DNA from: Nelumbo lutea
Lineage: Eukaryota > Streptophyta > Magnoliopsida > Proteales > Nelumbonaceae
Reading direction: 5' to 3'
DNA length: 64,000 nucleotides
Assembly (NCBI GenBank): GCA_022828595.1
Contig: JAKGHH010000008.1
Coordinates: 27,892,378 to 27,956,377, forward strand
Below, piece after piece: positions 1-12,688 of the stretch (its first letter is position 1; each line of letters begins with the position of its first letter). The position numbers and the translations under genes are program-made. The notes beneath the pieces were generated by a model. That model ran no database searches and was not told where the DNA came from. It saw nothing but the letters and a program-made list of their open reading frames with translations.

Positions 1-406
1 CTAATGGGTCCCAGAGCTTCAACCCAAATGTCGTATCAGGCTCGTTCAATTGCATGCACAGCTGAAGGGAAGATGGCCTCAAGATCCTGCTCTTGGGTCC
101 CAATGAAGGAGGAGTTCTCCCATCAAGCAACTGTTTACCCTTATTAAGAAAACCCCCCTTCTCCGTTGCTGAATTCTCTTTGCCGTTGGAGACATTGGGC
201 ACAACATTCTCCTTGTTGGGTGTGGAATTTTCCTTGTCATGTGAGGGGCTATCCAGATTCTGGTTTATCTTATGGCAGAGCACCCCACCATTGCTGCGGT
301 CCCCTTCACTACTGCTCCGGGTGTGCTTGATTTCATTGAGGGGATTGACATAGAGCGAATTGTATGAAGATTGGCGGGGAAATGAAGATTTCTTAAAAGC
401 AGTCAT
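1..406 (-). CDS. Tubby-like protein (TLP8-like), first coding exon, partial at window edge
   Basis: Reading the minus strand from an ATG at 406-404 gives about 135 uninterrupted codons that run off the window at position 1. The protein starts MTAFKKSSFPRQSSYNSLYV. Around residues 60-90 it has a charged stretch with repeated KEN motifs (DKEN, NKEN, GKEN), then a segment ending SSLQLCMQLNEPDTTFG and LKLWDPL. From memory this order (KEN-rich linker, SLQ-CMQ, FG-K-W) matches the N-terminal part of Arabidopsis tubby-like protein 8, an F-box-less TLP. The tubby beta-barrel, which binds phosphoinositides in this family, would lie in exons beyond the window. The frame stays open upstream of the ATG for about 45 codons without another ATG, so this start is preferred, although a spliced upstream start is possible. 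Family assignment is from recalled similarity and is moderately secure. Confidence 0.7.
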   Translation of the reverse strand, partial: MTAFKKSSFPRQSSYNSLYVNPLNEIKHTRSSSEGDRSNGGVLCHKINQNLDSPSHDKENSTPNKENVVPNVSNGKENSATEKGGFLNKGKQLLDGRTPPSLGPKSRILRPSSLQLCMQLNEPDTTFGLKLWDPL

Positions 407-1200
407 GGCAGAGCAAGAGAAGCTTGGGCTGAGAGAGGTTCTGAAGGGGTTGTTAATTGTTATGGACCGGAGACGAAAGCTACTGGAAGGGCTGGATTCT
501 TGCCTTCTTGGGATGTTGTTAGATTTTGGTTTCTGCTGGGGTCAATGGCAAAGATTGTCTGAAAGTTCTATAACTGCATTAGAAGATATCACACAGATTC
601 AGATTTCAAGAGAGAGAGAGAGAGAGAGAGAGAAATTGGAATTCAAATTTGAATGGCATAGGGAAGTGTGAGTTTTAGTTATTGAAAGTGGGGCCAACGT
701 TAAGTAAAGGGAATTGTCGTGTTGTGGTTTGTCGTTGACTGTGTCTGTGAATTGTGAAGGAGGTGGAAGGGATCTCTCAGGCGGGAAGAGAGTTTGAATA
801 GTTATTGATGGGAGTCTACGCGCGTGTCACGAGGATCAGTATGGTACTTGAGAGTTGTGAGTTGCGACTTGCGAGGCAACAGGCCAACAGCTATAGTAGC
901 ATTAACAGTTCTGTGGAGTGGGCTGTCCGTCCGTCCGTCCGTCCATGGAGTACAGGACAATGGATTTTAGAAACTCGAGAGACGAGAGCTACCACCCAAC
1001 CACCCAACCCTTGTTTTTGTCGGTGGGTGGTGATTATACGAGAGCGCTCTCATTATGGCAACCATGAACCCGCTAGCAGACTTAGGCAGGGATCTGCTGT
1101 AAACAAAACACTCCCAACACCCACTAGGTCTAATGTCCTAATAATGATTAATACTGAAACCCTTTGCTCGAGAATAATCTTTTAGCACATTTTTGCCTCT
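407..1200 (-). promoter_or_regulatory. 5' leader and promoter region of the tubby-like gene
   Basis: This stretch lies upstream of the TLP8-like start codon. It holds a (GA)n run at about 608-631, which is a CT tract in the sense of the gene and typical of plant 5' leaders. It also holds a short GTCC repeat near 924-943. No TATA box can be assigned with confidence. The plus-strand ORFs here look like shadows of the minus-strand exon and have no recognisable domains. Confidence 0.4.
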
Positions 1201-3110
1201 AAAGTTTTGAAAACACTTTAGATTAGACTACAAGGATAAATATGCCATTGAAAACATTGAGCACAGCTCAGAATGGGACCCTAGGGGCTTTCAAAATGTT
1301 AAAATACCTGATCAGACAAGTCTGATGGCATGATACACCTCATCCTAATAAGCCTATGATGGGCTTAACATGATTAGTTGATGCCCATAGAGCCTTTACT
1401 CAAATGGGACTTGCACAAAATATATAGGCACTTGAGATTGAGATTGGTAGTTCATTTTGTTTTCCATCCGTAGGCTTGTTCTTGGATTGTGATTTTATCG
1501 GGCTTGAGAATATTAGCTCCCTCTTAGCTTGTCCTTTATTGCTACTAATAATTGTTGCCCAGAAGTTCTTATGGAAATTCAAGCTTGAGAGCTTGCTGAT
1601 CCTGTTTTTTCCCATTGACAGATATGCCACATTTCAAGTGGCTTTCATGGGAGACCAACAATGAACTTGGCTAAATGAGTTTACTTTCTAAGCATCCAAT
1701 ATGAAGTCATTTTTCTGCTATTCCTACACATTTTATCATATTTATGATCTTGAGGACTGAGCCTGTGTGAATTTGATTTGATTTGTGCCATTTACCATTC
1801 TTGAATATATCCTTGTGTGAAAGAGACAATGAAATTGCACCTTCCTGCACCATTCCTCCTTTTCCAAGCCATTGACACCTGCTCAGTGATGAAATACACC
1901 ATTCAAGGTGTCTCTCAAATCTTTGTTAACATGTGGGTAATTGGACATCACCTTGTGGTTGGAATGATCCGTTGTCCTTTAAACCAGAATGATTTCTTCA
2001 GTGGGATTTGGAATTTTCACATTGGTGTTGGAATGATTTCTTTGTGATATTTTATGATGGAAGACATAAACATTAGTCAATCCAAGGAGTTGCGTTTTCA
2101 CGACCAAAACATATCTGCTGGTTACATGAAGGGAGCCACCAGTTATTTACTGTGTTCTCTATTGTGCTTAAGTAAAATTTATGCCACTGTTATTGTTTGG
2201 ATTGCCTCCTTTTTATGCATTCATTTTGATTTTTGATGAAAAAAATAAAAATAAAATTCCATACATGACCCACTAAATGATTGATCCTGGCTTTTGAAAT
2301 GGGGAACTTGGTTAGTAATGGATGTTGGAGTCCAAACCCCACATCCAGGGCCTTACCTTATACTAGTGTGTCATTCTCTTGTAATGTATTTCAGCAGATA
2401 TGTTTTCCTAAGGAGTTGGAAAAGAGCTTTTTGGTTCCTCCACTTAGTTCCATTGGTGTATGTAGTTGCATCACAAACCACAGGTTTCTTGGCATTAAAT
2501 CTATATGGAAACCATGAACTTCTGCCATGGTTCACAAGTTTCTAGTGTTAATAGAATTATTTTAACCTGAAGTTTTTTATTCTTCTCTCATTTTAATGCT
2601 AGTAGATTGGATACCTTTTTGATACATAATCAGGTAACTCGGGAAAATTTGCATAATTTTGAGGTTACTATTCAACCCCCCCCCAAAAAAATAAATAAAT
2701 AAATAAATAAATAAATATAAAAACAAAGTTTCGGGAACAACTGAAAGAAGAAAAGGAGAGCATGATTCCTTCGCTTCCAATAGAAGAACCTGAACAAGCC
2801 TCAAAAACCTTTATGTAGTGTTTATGTTATTGAGGCACAAGATGGGAAAATGAGAAGAGGAAGAAAGTTCAAAGACTACAGTGTATTGTGCATGTAGACT
2901 AATCAAAATAAATTCTGTCTTTTTTTTTTTCTTGTAAGACTAAAGTTCCAAAGGTTATCAAGAAAAAAAAAAACAAGTTATTTTGTATTTAAATTTTAAT
3001 TTAGATGAATAAAATTACAAGTTTCTTTGATAATTGAGATTTATAACCAATTAAAATTAAATTATAGGTTATTTGTAACAAATTTTAGGTTATTTTGGCA
3101 AGTATAAAAA
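1201..3110. other. Intergenic stretch, nothing recognised
   Basis: Neither strand shows a recognisable domain or exon series. The short ORFs at 1400-1664, 1817-2236 and 2281-2545 have no family signature. An (AAAT)n microsatellite lies at about 2692-2716, and homopolymer runs occur near 2921 and 2963. Confidence 0.5.
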
Positions 3111-3114
3111 ATAG

Positions 3115-3593
3115 AGATTTAGTGGCAATCGCAATTATTGACTACCACTATATTAGTGACGATATTTATAAATTCGTCACTATATAGTTATCTATAGTGA
3201 CAAACATGTTCATCTCTATTACATATGTTGGTAACGGGTACAAATGTTTGCCACTAAAACATATAGCAATAGTAACGAACATATGTCACTATATAAATTT
3301 TAGTGATGGACACAAAATGGTCATCACAAAAACAGAATATAATAGTGATGAATATATCTATCACTATATAATATTTTAGTGACAAATACAAAATGTTTGT
3401 CACTAAAGTAAAACATAATAGTGACGTACAAAACCGTCACTATATGTTATAAATTAATGATAGATTTTTAAATTCATCATCATATGTTATAGATAATTTC
3501 ATTGATTGTTTGTCACTATAGGCTTTTTAGTGACAAATTTCTTATCTATAATGACGTTTTTGTTTGTCACTAAAAGCTGATTTTCTTGTAGTG
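3115..3593. mobile_element. CACTA-type transposon terminus with subterminal repeats
   Basis: The minus strand begins at 3593 with CACTACAAGAAAATCAGC, a typical plant CACTA (En/Spm) end. From there to about 3120 the sequence repeats the motif TAGTGACAAA / TTTGTCACTA about every 50-70 bases in both orientations, as expected for transposase-binding subterminal repeats. No second CACTA end was found on the left, so this is a deleted or non-autonomous copy. It abuts LINE RNase H coding sequence at 3594, which suggests insertion into that LINE. Confidence 0.6.
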
Positions 3594-4841
3594 CCACTTT
3601 CTAGTGTTCCAGCCTTTTAACAACAATTACGGCCTCAATCATTGCCTTGAGTTCTCCTTATTGGCTAGTTGCCACAACACATTTATCTGTTGTAGCATAT
3701 AAGATACTATCATTTGGAGCATACAACACAAAACCAAAGGTAGCCTTACCCCTTGTTTCTATGTAAGAGCCACCTGTGTAAATTTTGAGATGCCTTGATG
3801 TGCTCCAGAGGTCATGTTTTTGTTGTTCATTCTAAATCTGCAAAAGTCAAGTTGAGGTTTATGAAATTAAATCTTTTGGCCTTACTATTTTATTTTCAAA
3901 CGTTCCCCTATTTCTGTTGTCCCAAATTAATCTGAAAATTATACAAATTATTCCAAGCACTTGAAGTTTCTTGACCTTTTGTAGTTGTGGTGTATTATTC
4001 CACCATTAATTCCTCTATCACCATGTGTATGGATTGGTTTGAAACTGAATCAAGATTTATTCCTATTTGGGCCTGGGCCTGGCACCAAATTGCCCTTGCA
4101 TAAGGGCAATGAAATAAGAGATGTTTTGTTGTTTCTTCCTATTTACACATAATGCACATCCTCTCTTCCTCCTTGAGTTTAGGTTTTATTTTGTCCTTTG
4201 TTAAGATACCCCCCACTCTCCCAGTAGAGTTTCCATATAAACACTTGAAGTTTGGTCACCATCCTTGTAGTTCAGACAATAGTTTCCATACTAATTTACT
4301 AAACAAGGTCCAGTTGAACTCCTTACTTCTTCTGAATCCTAAACCACCTATCTTTTTAGGAGAGCACAATTTGTCCCAAGCTATGGTATACCTTATCCCA
4401 TCCTTATTTTCCCCCTTCCACAAAAAATCCCTAAGATTTTTGTCAATCTTTGAAAGTATTTTATTTGGGACCAAGTTAATTGACATTGAAAAGATTGGAA
4501 CTGCTTGTGCCACAACTTTAATCAATGTTGTCCTCCCTACTTGTGAAAGTAGCTTTGCCTTCAAGCACCCAACATTGCTTGTATTTTTGCTTTAACTTCC
4601 TTAAATTGTAACTGATTTTTTTGTGAACTGTATATGTATGCCTCTAAGTATTTGTCACTACACCCCAAAGGCTTGATTGTCATCACCCTTAACAATATCT
4701 TTCTAATCCTTGGCTGCACATTTCTACTAAAGTACATTCTTGATTTGGAGTAATTTATTTTTTTCTCTGATACCTCCTCAAATTTCCGAAGAACCTCTTT
4801 AAGTGTTTGAAGTTGCCTTTTCTCTGCTCTACAAAAGTTAA
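3594..4841 (-). mobile_element. LINE (non-LTR retrotransposon) ORF2 fragment
   Basis: On the minus strand, 4564-4256 encodes the block after the reverse-transcriptase palm (LSQVGRTTLIKVVAQAVPIF, RDFLWKGENK, GGLGFRRSKEFNW) that is diagnostic of plant L1-type LINEs. Upstream, 4841-4640 encodes the preceding thumb region (NFCRAEKRQ, KINYSKSRMYFSRN). Downstream, near 3740-3610, an RNase H-like piece (GELKAMIEAV) is cut off by the CACTA end. Several frameshifts and stops make it non-functional. The RE1 5' LTR cuts it at 4842, just after the position of the FADD motif. Confidence 0.75.
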
Positions 4842-5063
4842 TGCAATTATCGGAATGGGCTTTAGTTTCATTAATTTTCTTTTAAGTTATGTTTATAATT
4901 AACTTGTATTAGTAGGTAGTGAGCTTTAATTATGGGCATGTTTTTATTATTGTTTTTTATTGTTGTCTTTGGTGATAGATGCCCTATTAAGGGCACTCAT
5001 GTAATTGTTTTTATTTTTTACAACGAAAGAATAAAAGAGATCATTAAGGACTAAAGAGAGTTT

Positions 5064-5099
<36 letters not shown>

Positions 5100-5201
5100 C
5101 TTCTTCTTCTTCCTTTACTTTTCTCTCTTCCATCTTCTTCAATCTGCTTCTTCTCTTCTATTTTCTTTTCTTTATTTAGATTGTTGCATGTGTGTTTAAC
5201 A
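4842..5201 (+). repeat. RE1 5' LTR
   Basis: Begins TGCAATTAT and ends GTGTGTTTAACA. It shares the blocks TTTTCTTTAAGTTATG, ATTAGTAGGTAGTG and GATTGTTGCATGTGTG with the 3' LTR. The end nearest the primer site carries a CT/TTC-rich tract (about 5073-5165). Confidence 0.8.
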
Positions 5202-8200
5202 ACTTGATATCAGAACGAGTTCTCACCTTCAACATTTTTTTTTCCTTTTTTAGCCCATACACTGTGTGTATGGAAAACTGATTGGTTGATCAAATAGAAA
5301 TTTATGTAGCCCTTAGGAAGGTTTTTGGAGAGGTGTTGTAAAGACTTTCATCCTTAGTTGAAGTCTAAGGTAGGTTCTTGGAGTTTTTTCTCAAAAGCCC
5401 TAGATAACTGGAGAAATCTTATTGTAGGTCCTAGAGACACTTTGAGGCTGGTGCTTGGAGATCAAAGGAGAGATCTTTAATTTATATTAAGGGTGGCTTG
5501 TGTTGGACAAAGTTCTGAAACCTCTGGTAGGAGTAATTGAACTTTCTCTCTGCCTCCTATCCTGTTGGGTCTTGTGAAACCCTAGTTTTGGGTGATTGAA
5601 AAGCAATTTTTTCCTTGAAATAGAAAATCTAGCATAGTAAAACCTTAATTTGATTTTCATTTGCATTCATTCACTCAATGGAGCAAACTAGAGAAGAAGC
5701 CAAATATCTCACAAATTCTAGGTTTAGACATGGGGAAACTGTGGAGACTCTGTTAGGGAAATGATTACTATGAAGTTGGACGGAACCAATTATTTAGTCT
5801 GGTCTCAATCAATTAAAATACATGTCTTTAGTAGAGAGAAATGGATGTACATTACCAAGAGCAGGAAGAAACCAGAGGAAGATGACCTTACCAATGAAAG
5901 GTGGATGCAGGAAAACTATACAGTAGTGGGTTGTTTAGTGAACTCTATGCAGCCACATATTAGTCAACACTACTTGTAAATGGAAACTGCAAGGGAAGTA
6001 TGAGATAGTGTCATGGAGACCTATTTTTAAAAGCTAAATGTTGCATGAGCCTACAAATTGAAGAATGATGTGAATAACCTAAGATAGGGGCAAAGCCCTT
6101 AACTGTCTACTTCTTCATATTGAAATCTCTTTGGTAAGAGATGAGGCAGAATGTTTTGGCAAAGGATGAGGTGATTTTGTCTCAAGCTTATTCTACGGTG
6201 AGTAGTGAGGAGAGCAGAAGCCAGGTTAGATTTGTAGAGCCACAGGTTGATCACTATGCTAATGTCGGGATGAAGTTGAAGATCAACACTGGAAAGAAAT
6301 ATGTTATCTGTGAGTATTGTAAAAAACCTAAACATACTAAAGATACCTGTTGGAAGATGCACCCAACTCTTATACCTATCAGACTCGAGAAAGAAATAAT
6401 GGAAAAAGGTGGAAATGCAAATGTAGCCACCTCCTCACAGAGTGAGTAGGGGCAGAATGGTGAGAAGTCAATAGGAGAGCAACTTGTAGTTGTCAAGGTT
6501 GAATATGAGAAGTATGGTCAAATAATCAATCATTTGGAGTCTACAACATTTACTTCATCAGAGATAGTTCCTTCCTTTACATATGCATAGTTAAGTATTC
6601 GTGCCACTACAAATCATGCTTCTATCTCAGGTACTTAAAAAGTCCATTGGATGATTGATTATGGTGCCTCTAATCACATGGCTAATGTTTTACACATATT
6701 CACTTCTTACCAACTCCTTTTCTATCAAGACAAAATATCCCTTGCTGATGGCTCTCTTGCCCCTATCGCATGAAAGGGAGACATCACATGCATTGACCAC
6801 ATCATCTATTCTTTATGTGCCTAAACTTAATATCAATTTGCTTTAAGTTAGTAATTTAATTAAATCCCCGAATTGTAATATGACCTTTTATCCTTCATAT
6901 TGTATTTTTCAAGACATGAAATCTCAAAAGGTGATTGGGAGTGGCCATGAGGTGAATGAGATATATCTGTTAGACATGCATGAGTAGAACCAAGTAAAAC
7001 CTCAAAGAACTGCTTTTGTTTCAAAGTTCACTAGTAGTGTTATGTTATGTCATTATCGTCTAGGTCATTTATCTTTTTTTCTTCATTGAGTTAGTTGTTT
7101 TCAAAATTATTTAAAGGAATAAGTCTGGCGAATCTACATTGCAAGCCTTGTGAGTTTTCAATGCATTGTAAGAACACTTATCTTGCAAGCAATAAAAGAT
7201 CAATTATTCTTTTTAATATTGTTTACTTTGATGTGTAGGGACCTTACCATTTACCTTGTATGGGTGGCTATAAATATTTCATCTTATTTATTGATATTTT
7301 TTACAATATACCTAGATCTAGCTTATGCGCTCTCATGTTGAAGTGCCTAAACTTGTGCAATAATTCCATGAATATATCCTCACTTTTGATTTGATATTCA
7401 CAACAAAGTAATCTGATTAGGTAATGCTATGGAATATTTTGAAAAGGACTTTACTTCCTGTGGCTACCTGACCTGGAGGGGGGGATGGATTTGGGTATGA
7501 AGTTTTGAATCACTACCTAAATTTTTGGAATTAGGAATTTAGGAAAACCCAGTATTTTTCAAGAAAAACATTTCGTTTTCTTGGTGACTCGTTACCCAAT
7601 GGGGATGAGAATCTTAGGGTCCGGGGACTAAGGTACGGTGTGGGAAGGTGTTAGGCACCCAACACATGCCCGGTTGAACCGGCCTCTACTTCACCAATAT
7701 TCTAAGGAAGTTTTCATAATTTTGGGGTTGAAAACTAGTAAAATAAAATAACTTCAAGTACTAAATTAAAGAATGAATAGAAATGAAACAAGTGTCTAAG
7801 GGGGCAAACAATGTTCTTAAGGAAAGCAAAACTAGAATTGGAAGTTAGGGAATTAGGAAAATTGAATCAAAAGAGATTTATATTGTGTTTATGATAGACT
7901 ATGAATCAAATGCATCATGCATGAGTTATCTAATCGGACATGGTGCAGAAATGTCAAAAGTTAATGCCAAAGATTGACTCCCTCTACAGTGCAAAAAAAA
8001 AAAAAAAGATGGGTGCAAGACAAGACTTGATAAACTACGATCCAAGAATATGGATGAGAAAATGACAAAATTGAATAATTAATGAAACCCATGAAGACTA
8101 ATTAAGTGACCTATGGCTCTAATGCAAAACGATGGGAAGAGTAATTAGGTATGCTAAATGCAATGATAAAGGGGTTCTTAGGAAGTACCTTCGGTAAAGA

Positions 8201-9305
8201 ATGATGACTAATTGGCCTATTAAAACGATGATGAAAATGAGATGATTATTGAATATGAGAGCATAATCAATGTTCTAAGTGAGATGATAACCATGCTTGC
8301 TATAAAAAAAAAATGTGAAATGGATGGATTTATTTGCTAATACCCCTTTTTTTAAGTGGAGAAACTAATCTAAAAGAAGGAAAAGGAAACTACACATTGC
8401 TGATTTGATGATGATGCAATCAAATGAAAATTAACCTAAGCAAACCTATGGTTGGAATTTTTTGAAAAAAAAAAACTAAAATGCAACTATCTAAAACTTG
8501 TAAGCCTAACTACTCTAATGCATGAGACGGAAACTGAATTCAGATGTTGAGCGATTTTCTATGCAAAAAAACTTCTAAGTGGTGTAAAAGTAAAAGTGGC
8601 TAATAAATATATAAACCCAAACAAATTAATGGTGTATGATAAAAGTGAAATCCTAAGAAAATAACAAATTGACAAAGGCTCAAATTACGACAAGAGAATA
8701 TTAAAATAGGATACATACAAATAAAAGAAGAAAGCACTATCGGTTAACCACATGAAGACTGCAATAATTTAACATATGCATGCATGCCCGTATTATAAGC
8801 AAATCAATTAACTAATGACTTATTGAGAAATTTGATTAACACTAAAAAAATAAAAGAAAACAATCCATCATCGATCAAACCAATAATAAAGATGTTGTAG
8901 AAAGCTTTTGAAAGAAACATATGACTACTAGATAAAGCCGATAAAATAAATCCTTAACAATTAAGCAGATCAAACAAATCAACCCAAGATCGATATGATT
9001 GATCCAGAGGTAAGAGAGATGCATTTAGCAGCAGATATATTTGGCCCGAGGAATGAGAAAGTATTGTTCATGTAGCCCAATAAACTATGTTGGATGTCTT
9101 CAACATTTCTGCAACTTCAAGAATGCTTCGACTTTCTTCTTCAATGTGGCTAGGGGGTTCTTAGACTGAAGATTGATATGGTGGGATAGAAGGATGTGGG
9201 GAGTGTGAATGGGGGAATTCTTGGACGTGAAGGGGGTATTCTCTATACTAGTGAGTATAGAGTAATTGTTTTTTCTTGTGTGTTTTGGATGTGAGAAAGG
9301 GGTGG

Positions 9306-9314
9306 TATTTATAG
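9306..9314 (-). promoter_or_regulatory. TATA box of the solo LTR
   Basis: The minus strand reads CTATAAATA, just downstream (in the minus sense) of the tandem-repeat zone. This fits a U3 promoter. Function is inferred. Confidence 0.4.
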
Positions 9315-9629
9315 ATTTTTTGAAAGGGGAATGGAGGGTTGAGATGGAAGATAAGGGAGATCAATGGCTGATGTTTGAATGGTTTTTGGAGGAATATTGA
9401 TTGAGATAATGGGCTGTCAAGACAGATTTATGAGATATTCTCTCAATCAATCAAGATAGAGTGAAAGATTTGACCAATTTACGTGAACTAGACATTCCAA
9501 ATTTAGGTGATTGGTTTGATTGATTGGAAGCCATAGTTAGTCAAATCTTAGATTTTTAAGATGTTTGTAGAGGCTTAGGGGAGTTTTGGGTCGTGGAATG
9601 CCCTAGGTTCGAAGTTATTGTGAAGATGA

Positions 9630-10270
9630 TTCTAAATGGAGGGCCCAGATTGAGTCTAGCTTCGGGTCTCAAGATGGAGGGGCTAATGGTGTCAGAATTG
9701 GACGATCTTGGTACCGTTGGACTCGGAATTTTGAGCCCTATCCATCTATAAGGTTGGATTTCAGATTTTATGGGGGTTAGGATTTAGGATCAGAGATGAT
9801 CCCAATTGGACGATCGAAATCGATTCCGGTTTCGGGTCTTGAGATGAAGGGGTAAGCGGTGTCGGATTCAGGTGATCTTGGTTTCATTGGATTTGGATTT
9901 TTGGGCTCTACGTACGTATGGTCTTGGATTTTGGATTTTATGTGAAATGAGGATTAGGTTTAAAATGAATCCGATCGGACGACCGAAATCGGTTTCGGCT
10001 TCAGGCCTCAGGATGAAGGGGTAAACGGTGTCGGATTTGGGTGATCTTGGTGTCATTGGATTTGAATTCTCAATATCTACATACCTATACTTTTGGATTT
10101 CTAATTTGGTGTGAAATGTGGTTTAGGGTCAAAATGACTCCGATCGGACGATCGGAATCGGTTCCGGCTTTGGGTCTAAAGATGAAGGGGTAAACGGTGT
10201 TGGACTTGGGTGATCTTGGCATCATTGGGTTTGGTTTTTTGGGCTCTACATACATATGGTTTTGGATCCT
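9630..10270. repeat. Four tandem repeats of about 170 bp inside the solo LTR
   Basis: Units begin near 9640, 9800, 9970 and 10139. Each carries the blocks GATCGGACGATCG (variants), GATGAAGGGGTAAACGGTGT, GGTGATCTTGG and GGGCTCTAC. The copies have diverged but are collinear. They lie upstream of the minus-strand TATA box. Confidence 0.8.
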
Positions 10271-12688
10271 TGAGGCCCCAACTTTTGTAAAATTCCAAAA
10301 ATACCCCCAAGTCGACCATGGGGTTAGTTGAAGCATGTTTGAAGCTCAAAGTGCTGCAAAAAGACTGAAGAGTGCAAAAATGGGGTGTCTACACTTCCTA
10401 TCTTGAAAATTTTGGGGTTATTCACTAAAGTTATTGTGCTCATACTCCACAACAAAATAGAGTAGCAGAGAGGAAAAGTAAACATATTATGGAAGTTGCA
10501 AAGAGTACACTTTTTGCTATCAATGTTCTTGTGAAATTTTGGGGGGATGCAATTTTAACAACCACTTATATATGCCTTCCCAAGTCTTAGGGTTAAAGTC
10601 TCATTCTGGTGTCCTGTTTCCTAGTGTTGAGGTCTTCTCTATTCATTTATGTGTCTTTGGTTGCACTTGCTATGTCCATATTCCTAGCTCCAAGGGACAT
10701 AAGTTTGAACCCAAAGCTTGGAAGTATATCTTTCTTGGTTAAACCTCCACACAAAAAGGGTATCGTTGTTTTGATCCCATTAATGACTCCCGATTTGTTT
10801 ACATGGATGTCACCTTTGCAAAGTCAGTTCCCTTTTAAATCTCCTCCTGTTCCTCCTCCTCTACCTACTAGTCCTCCTATTTTACCACTCATCCTATTCT
10901 CTATAAGTGGTACCAATGGCAAAGACTAAGGTAAACATAAGTTGTTCCTATATCTCTAGTTAAGCCTCAAGCGCTTTTAATCGCTTAAGAGAGGACAAGT
11001 ATGATATCTCTACCACTAGCACCCTCATTTTTAGACCTTGACCTTTTCATTATTGTAAAAAAGGTAAGCAAAAATGTACATCTCATTGTGTTTCTAAGCA
11101 TCTTTCTTACAACTTGTTGTCTCCATCTTATTATTCCTTTCTAACATTCATTTCCTCTCAACCCATTCTAAATTCAGTGAACAAAGCCCTAACCAAATTA
11201 GAATGGAGAGATGCTATGAGTATTGAAATAGAAGCACTCTATAAAAACAATACCTGGGAACATTGCTGAATTTCCAACTAGGAAGGAACTCGTTAGTTAT
11301 AAGTGGGTTTACACTATTAAGTATCATGTTGATGGGTCGATTGAGAGATATAAGGTATGTATGATTGCCAAGGGATACACTTAGGTGTGTGGGATAGATT
11401 ACATTGAGACTTTTTCTCTAGTTATTAAAATGACTTCTGTGAGGGTTCCTTTATCTTTGGTAGTAAGAAATGATTGACCACTTTATCAATTTGATGTTAA
11501 GAATGCATTCTTGAATGGAGACCTTACAGAAGAAATATGTCTCTCCTTCCTAGTATGTTTGATAAAGAGATGCAAGACAATGTGTGCAAATTGAAAAAGT
11601 CATTTTATGGCTTAAAGCAATTTCCACGTGCTTGGTTTGACAGGTTCAGGGCTGCTATTGTTCAGTTTATACATTTAGACTTAATGACCTTATTTTGTTA
11701 AGAAGATAAGTACTTTGGTTACATTTCTTCTTGTTTATGTGGATAATATTATTGTTACTGTAGTGGTACACAAGAAGTCAATGACCTTAAGAAGTTCTAT
11801 AATTTTGAATTTGAGATCAAAGACTTAGGGGAGTTGTATCTTCTAACACTAGATTGTTAGATATAAAGAGGTGCCTTCATTTCTTAGTGGAAATATGTGC
11901 TATATCTTCTTACTAAGATTGGGAAACTTGGTGCTAAACTTGCCTCCACCCCCATTGATGTGAATTATAAATTCTCAGCTGGTGATGGAAAGTTTTTAAT
12001 TGACAGGGGAGTGTTTTAGAGATTGTTGGGGAAATTTCCCTATCTTTGTATGACTCACCTGGACATTTCATATGTTGCTAGTCTAATAAACCAATTCATG
12101 CATGCTCCCAAAGACAAATATAATTGCGGCAAAAAGTATTATGCTATCTTAAGGAAACTCTCTAAAAGGGCATATTGTTTGCTAAACATGGTCATGTAAA
12201 GGTAAAAGGCATATGTTGATTGAGTAGGTAATGTTGATGATAGGAGGTGCATATTAGGCTATTGTGCTATGGTATATGGGAATATTATTTCCTAGAGGAT
12301 CAAAAAGAAATCAGTGGTTGCTAGATCTTCAGCTAAAGTAGAATATAGGGCTATGGCACATGAGGTTTCTGAGTTGTTATTGGCTTAGATCTCTCTTTAA
12401 TGAGATGGGTGTCTCATGTGACAAACCACTGGTGTTATATTGTAATAATCATGCTACTATTAACATTGCTCACAACCCGATTCAACATGATGAACTAAGC
12501 ACATCAAAGTAGATAAACACTTTATATGGGAGAGAGTGGCTTTTAGAGATGTGTGCCTTTCTTTCATTGCATCAGAAAGAACAGTTAGCAAATTTTCTAA
12601 CTAAGGGAGTTCCAAAGGTAAAGTTTCAACATTATGTAAGCAAGTTATGCATGATTGACATTAATGTTTAGTTTGAGGGAGAGTATAG

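Larger units (their letters stand above)
7459..10393 (-). mobile_element. 2.9-kb solo LTR (probably Ty3/gypsy) nested in the RE1 integrase
   Basis: The sequence begins TGTGGCTACC and ends GGGGTGTCTACA, giving TG...CA ends, and it is flanked by the exact 5-bp duplication CTTCC (7454-7458 and 10394-10398). RE1 integrase coding is continuous across it once it is removed. No primer site, polypurine tract or coding domain is seen inside, so a solo LTR of 2,935 bp fits best. Read on the minus strand it starts TGTAGACACCCC, carries tandem repeats in the upstream (U3-like) part and has a CTATAAATA box at 9314-9306, so minus is the probable sense. From memory, the GCCTAACACCTTCCC block near 7650 recurs in large plant gypsy (Tat/Ogre-like) elements; this lineage call is tentative. 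Confidence 0.8.
5679..12671 (+). pseudogene. RE1 gag-pol remnants
   Basis: Gag begins near 5679 (MEQTREEAKYL), and 5761-5979 encodes a gag-like block (MKLDGTNYLVWSQSIKIHVF). A CCHC zinc knuckle (CEYCKKPKHTKDTC) lies at about 6310-6350. The protease motif is degenerate (WMIDYGASNHM at 6650, DSG changed to DYG). The GAG-pre-integrase motif HYRLGHLSF lies near 7050. Integrase resumes after the nested element at about 10,400 with AHTPQQNRVAERK. RT fragments follow from 11,180 (YKWVYTIKYHVDGSIERYK, FDVKNAFLNGD). RNase H fragments (VARSSAKVEYRAMAH at 12,320) run to 12,660. Stops and frameshifts occur throughout, so no autonomous function remains. Confidence 0.85.

Noticed and set aside
93..671. Plus-strand ORFs of 86 and 103 codons
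   Set aside because: They are opposite to, or upstream of, the minus-strand tubby-like exon, whose protein has a recognisable family pattern; the plus ORFs have none.
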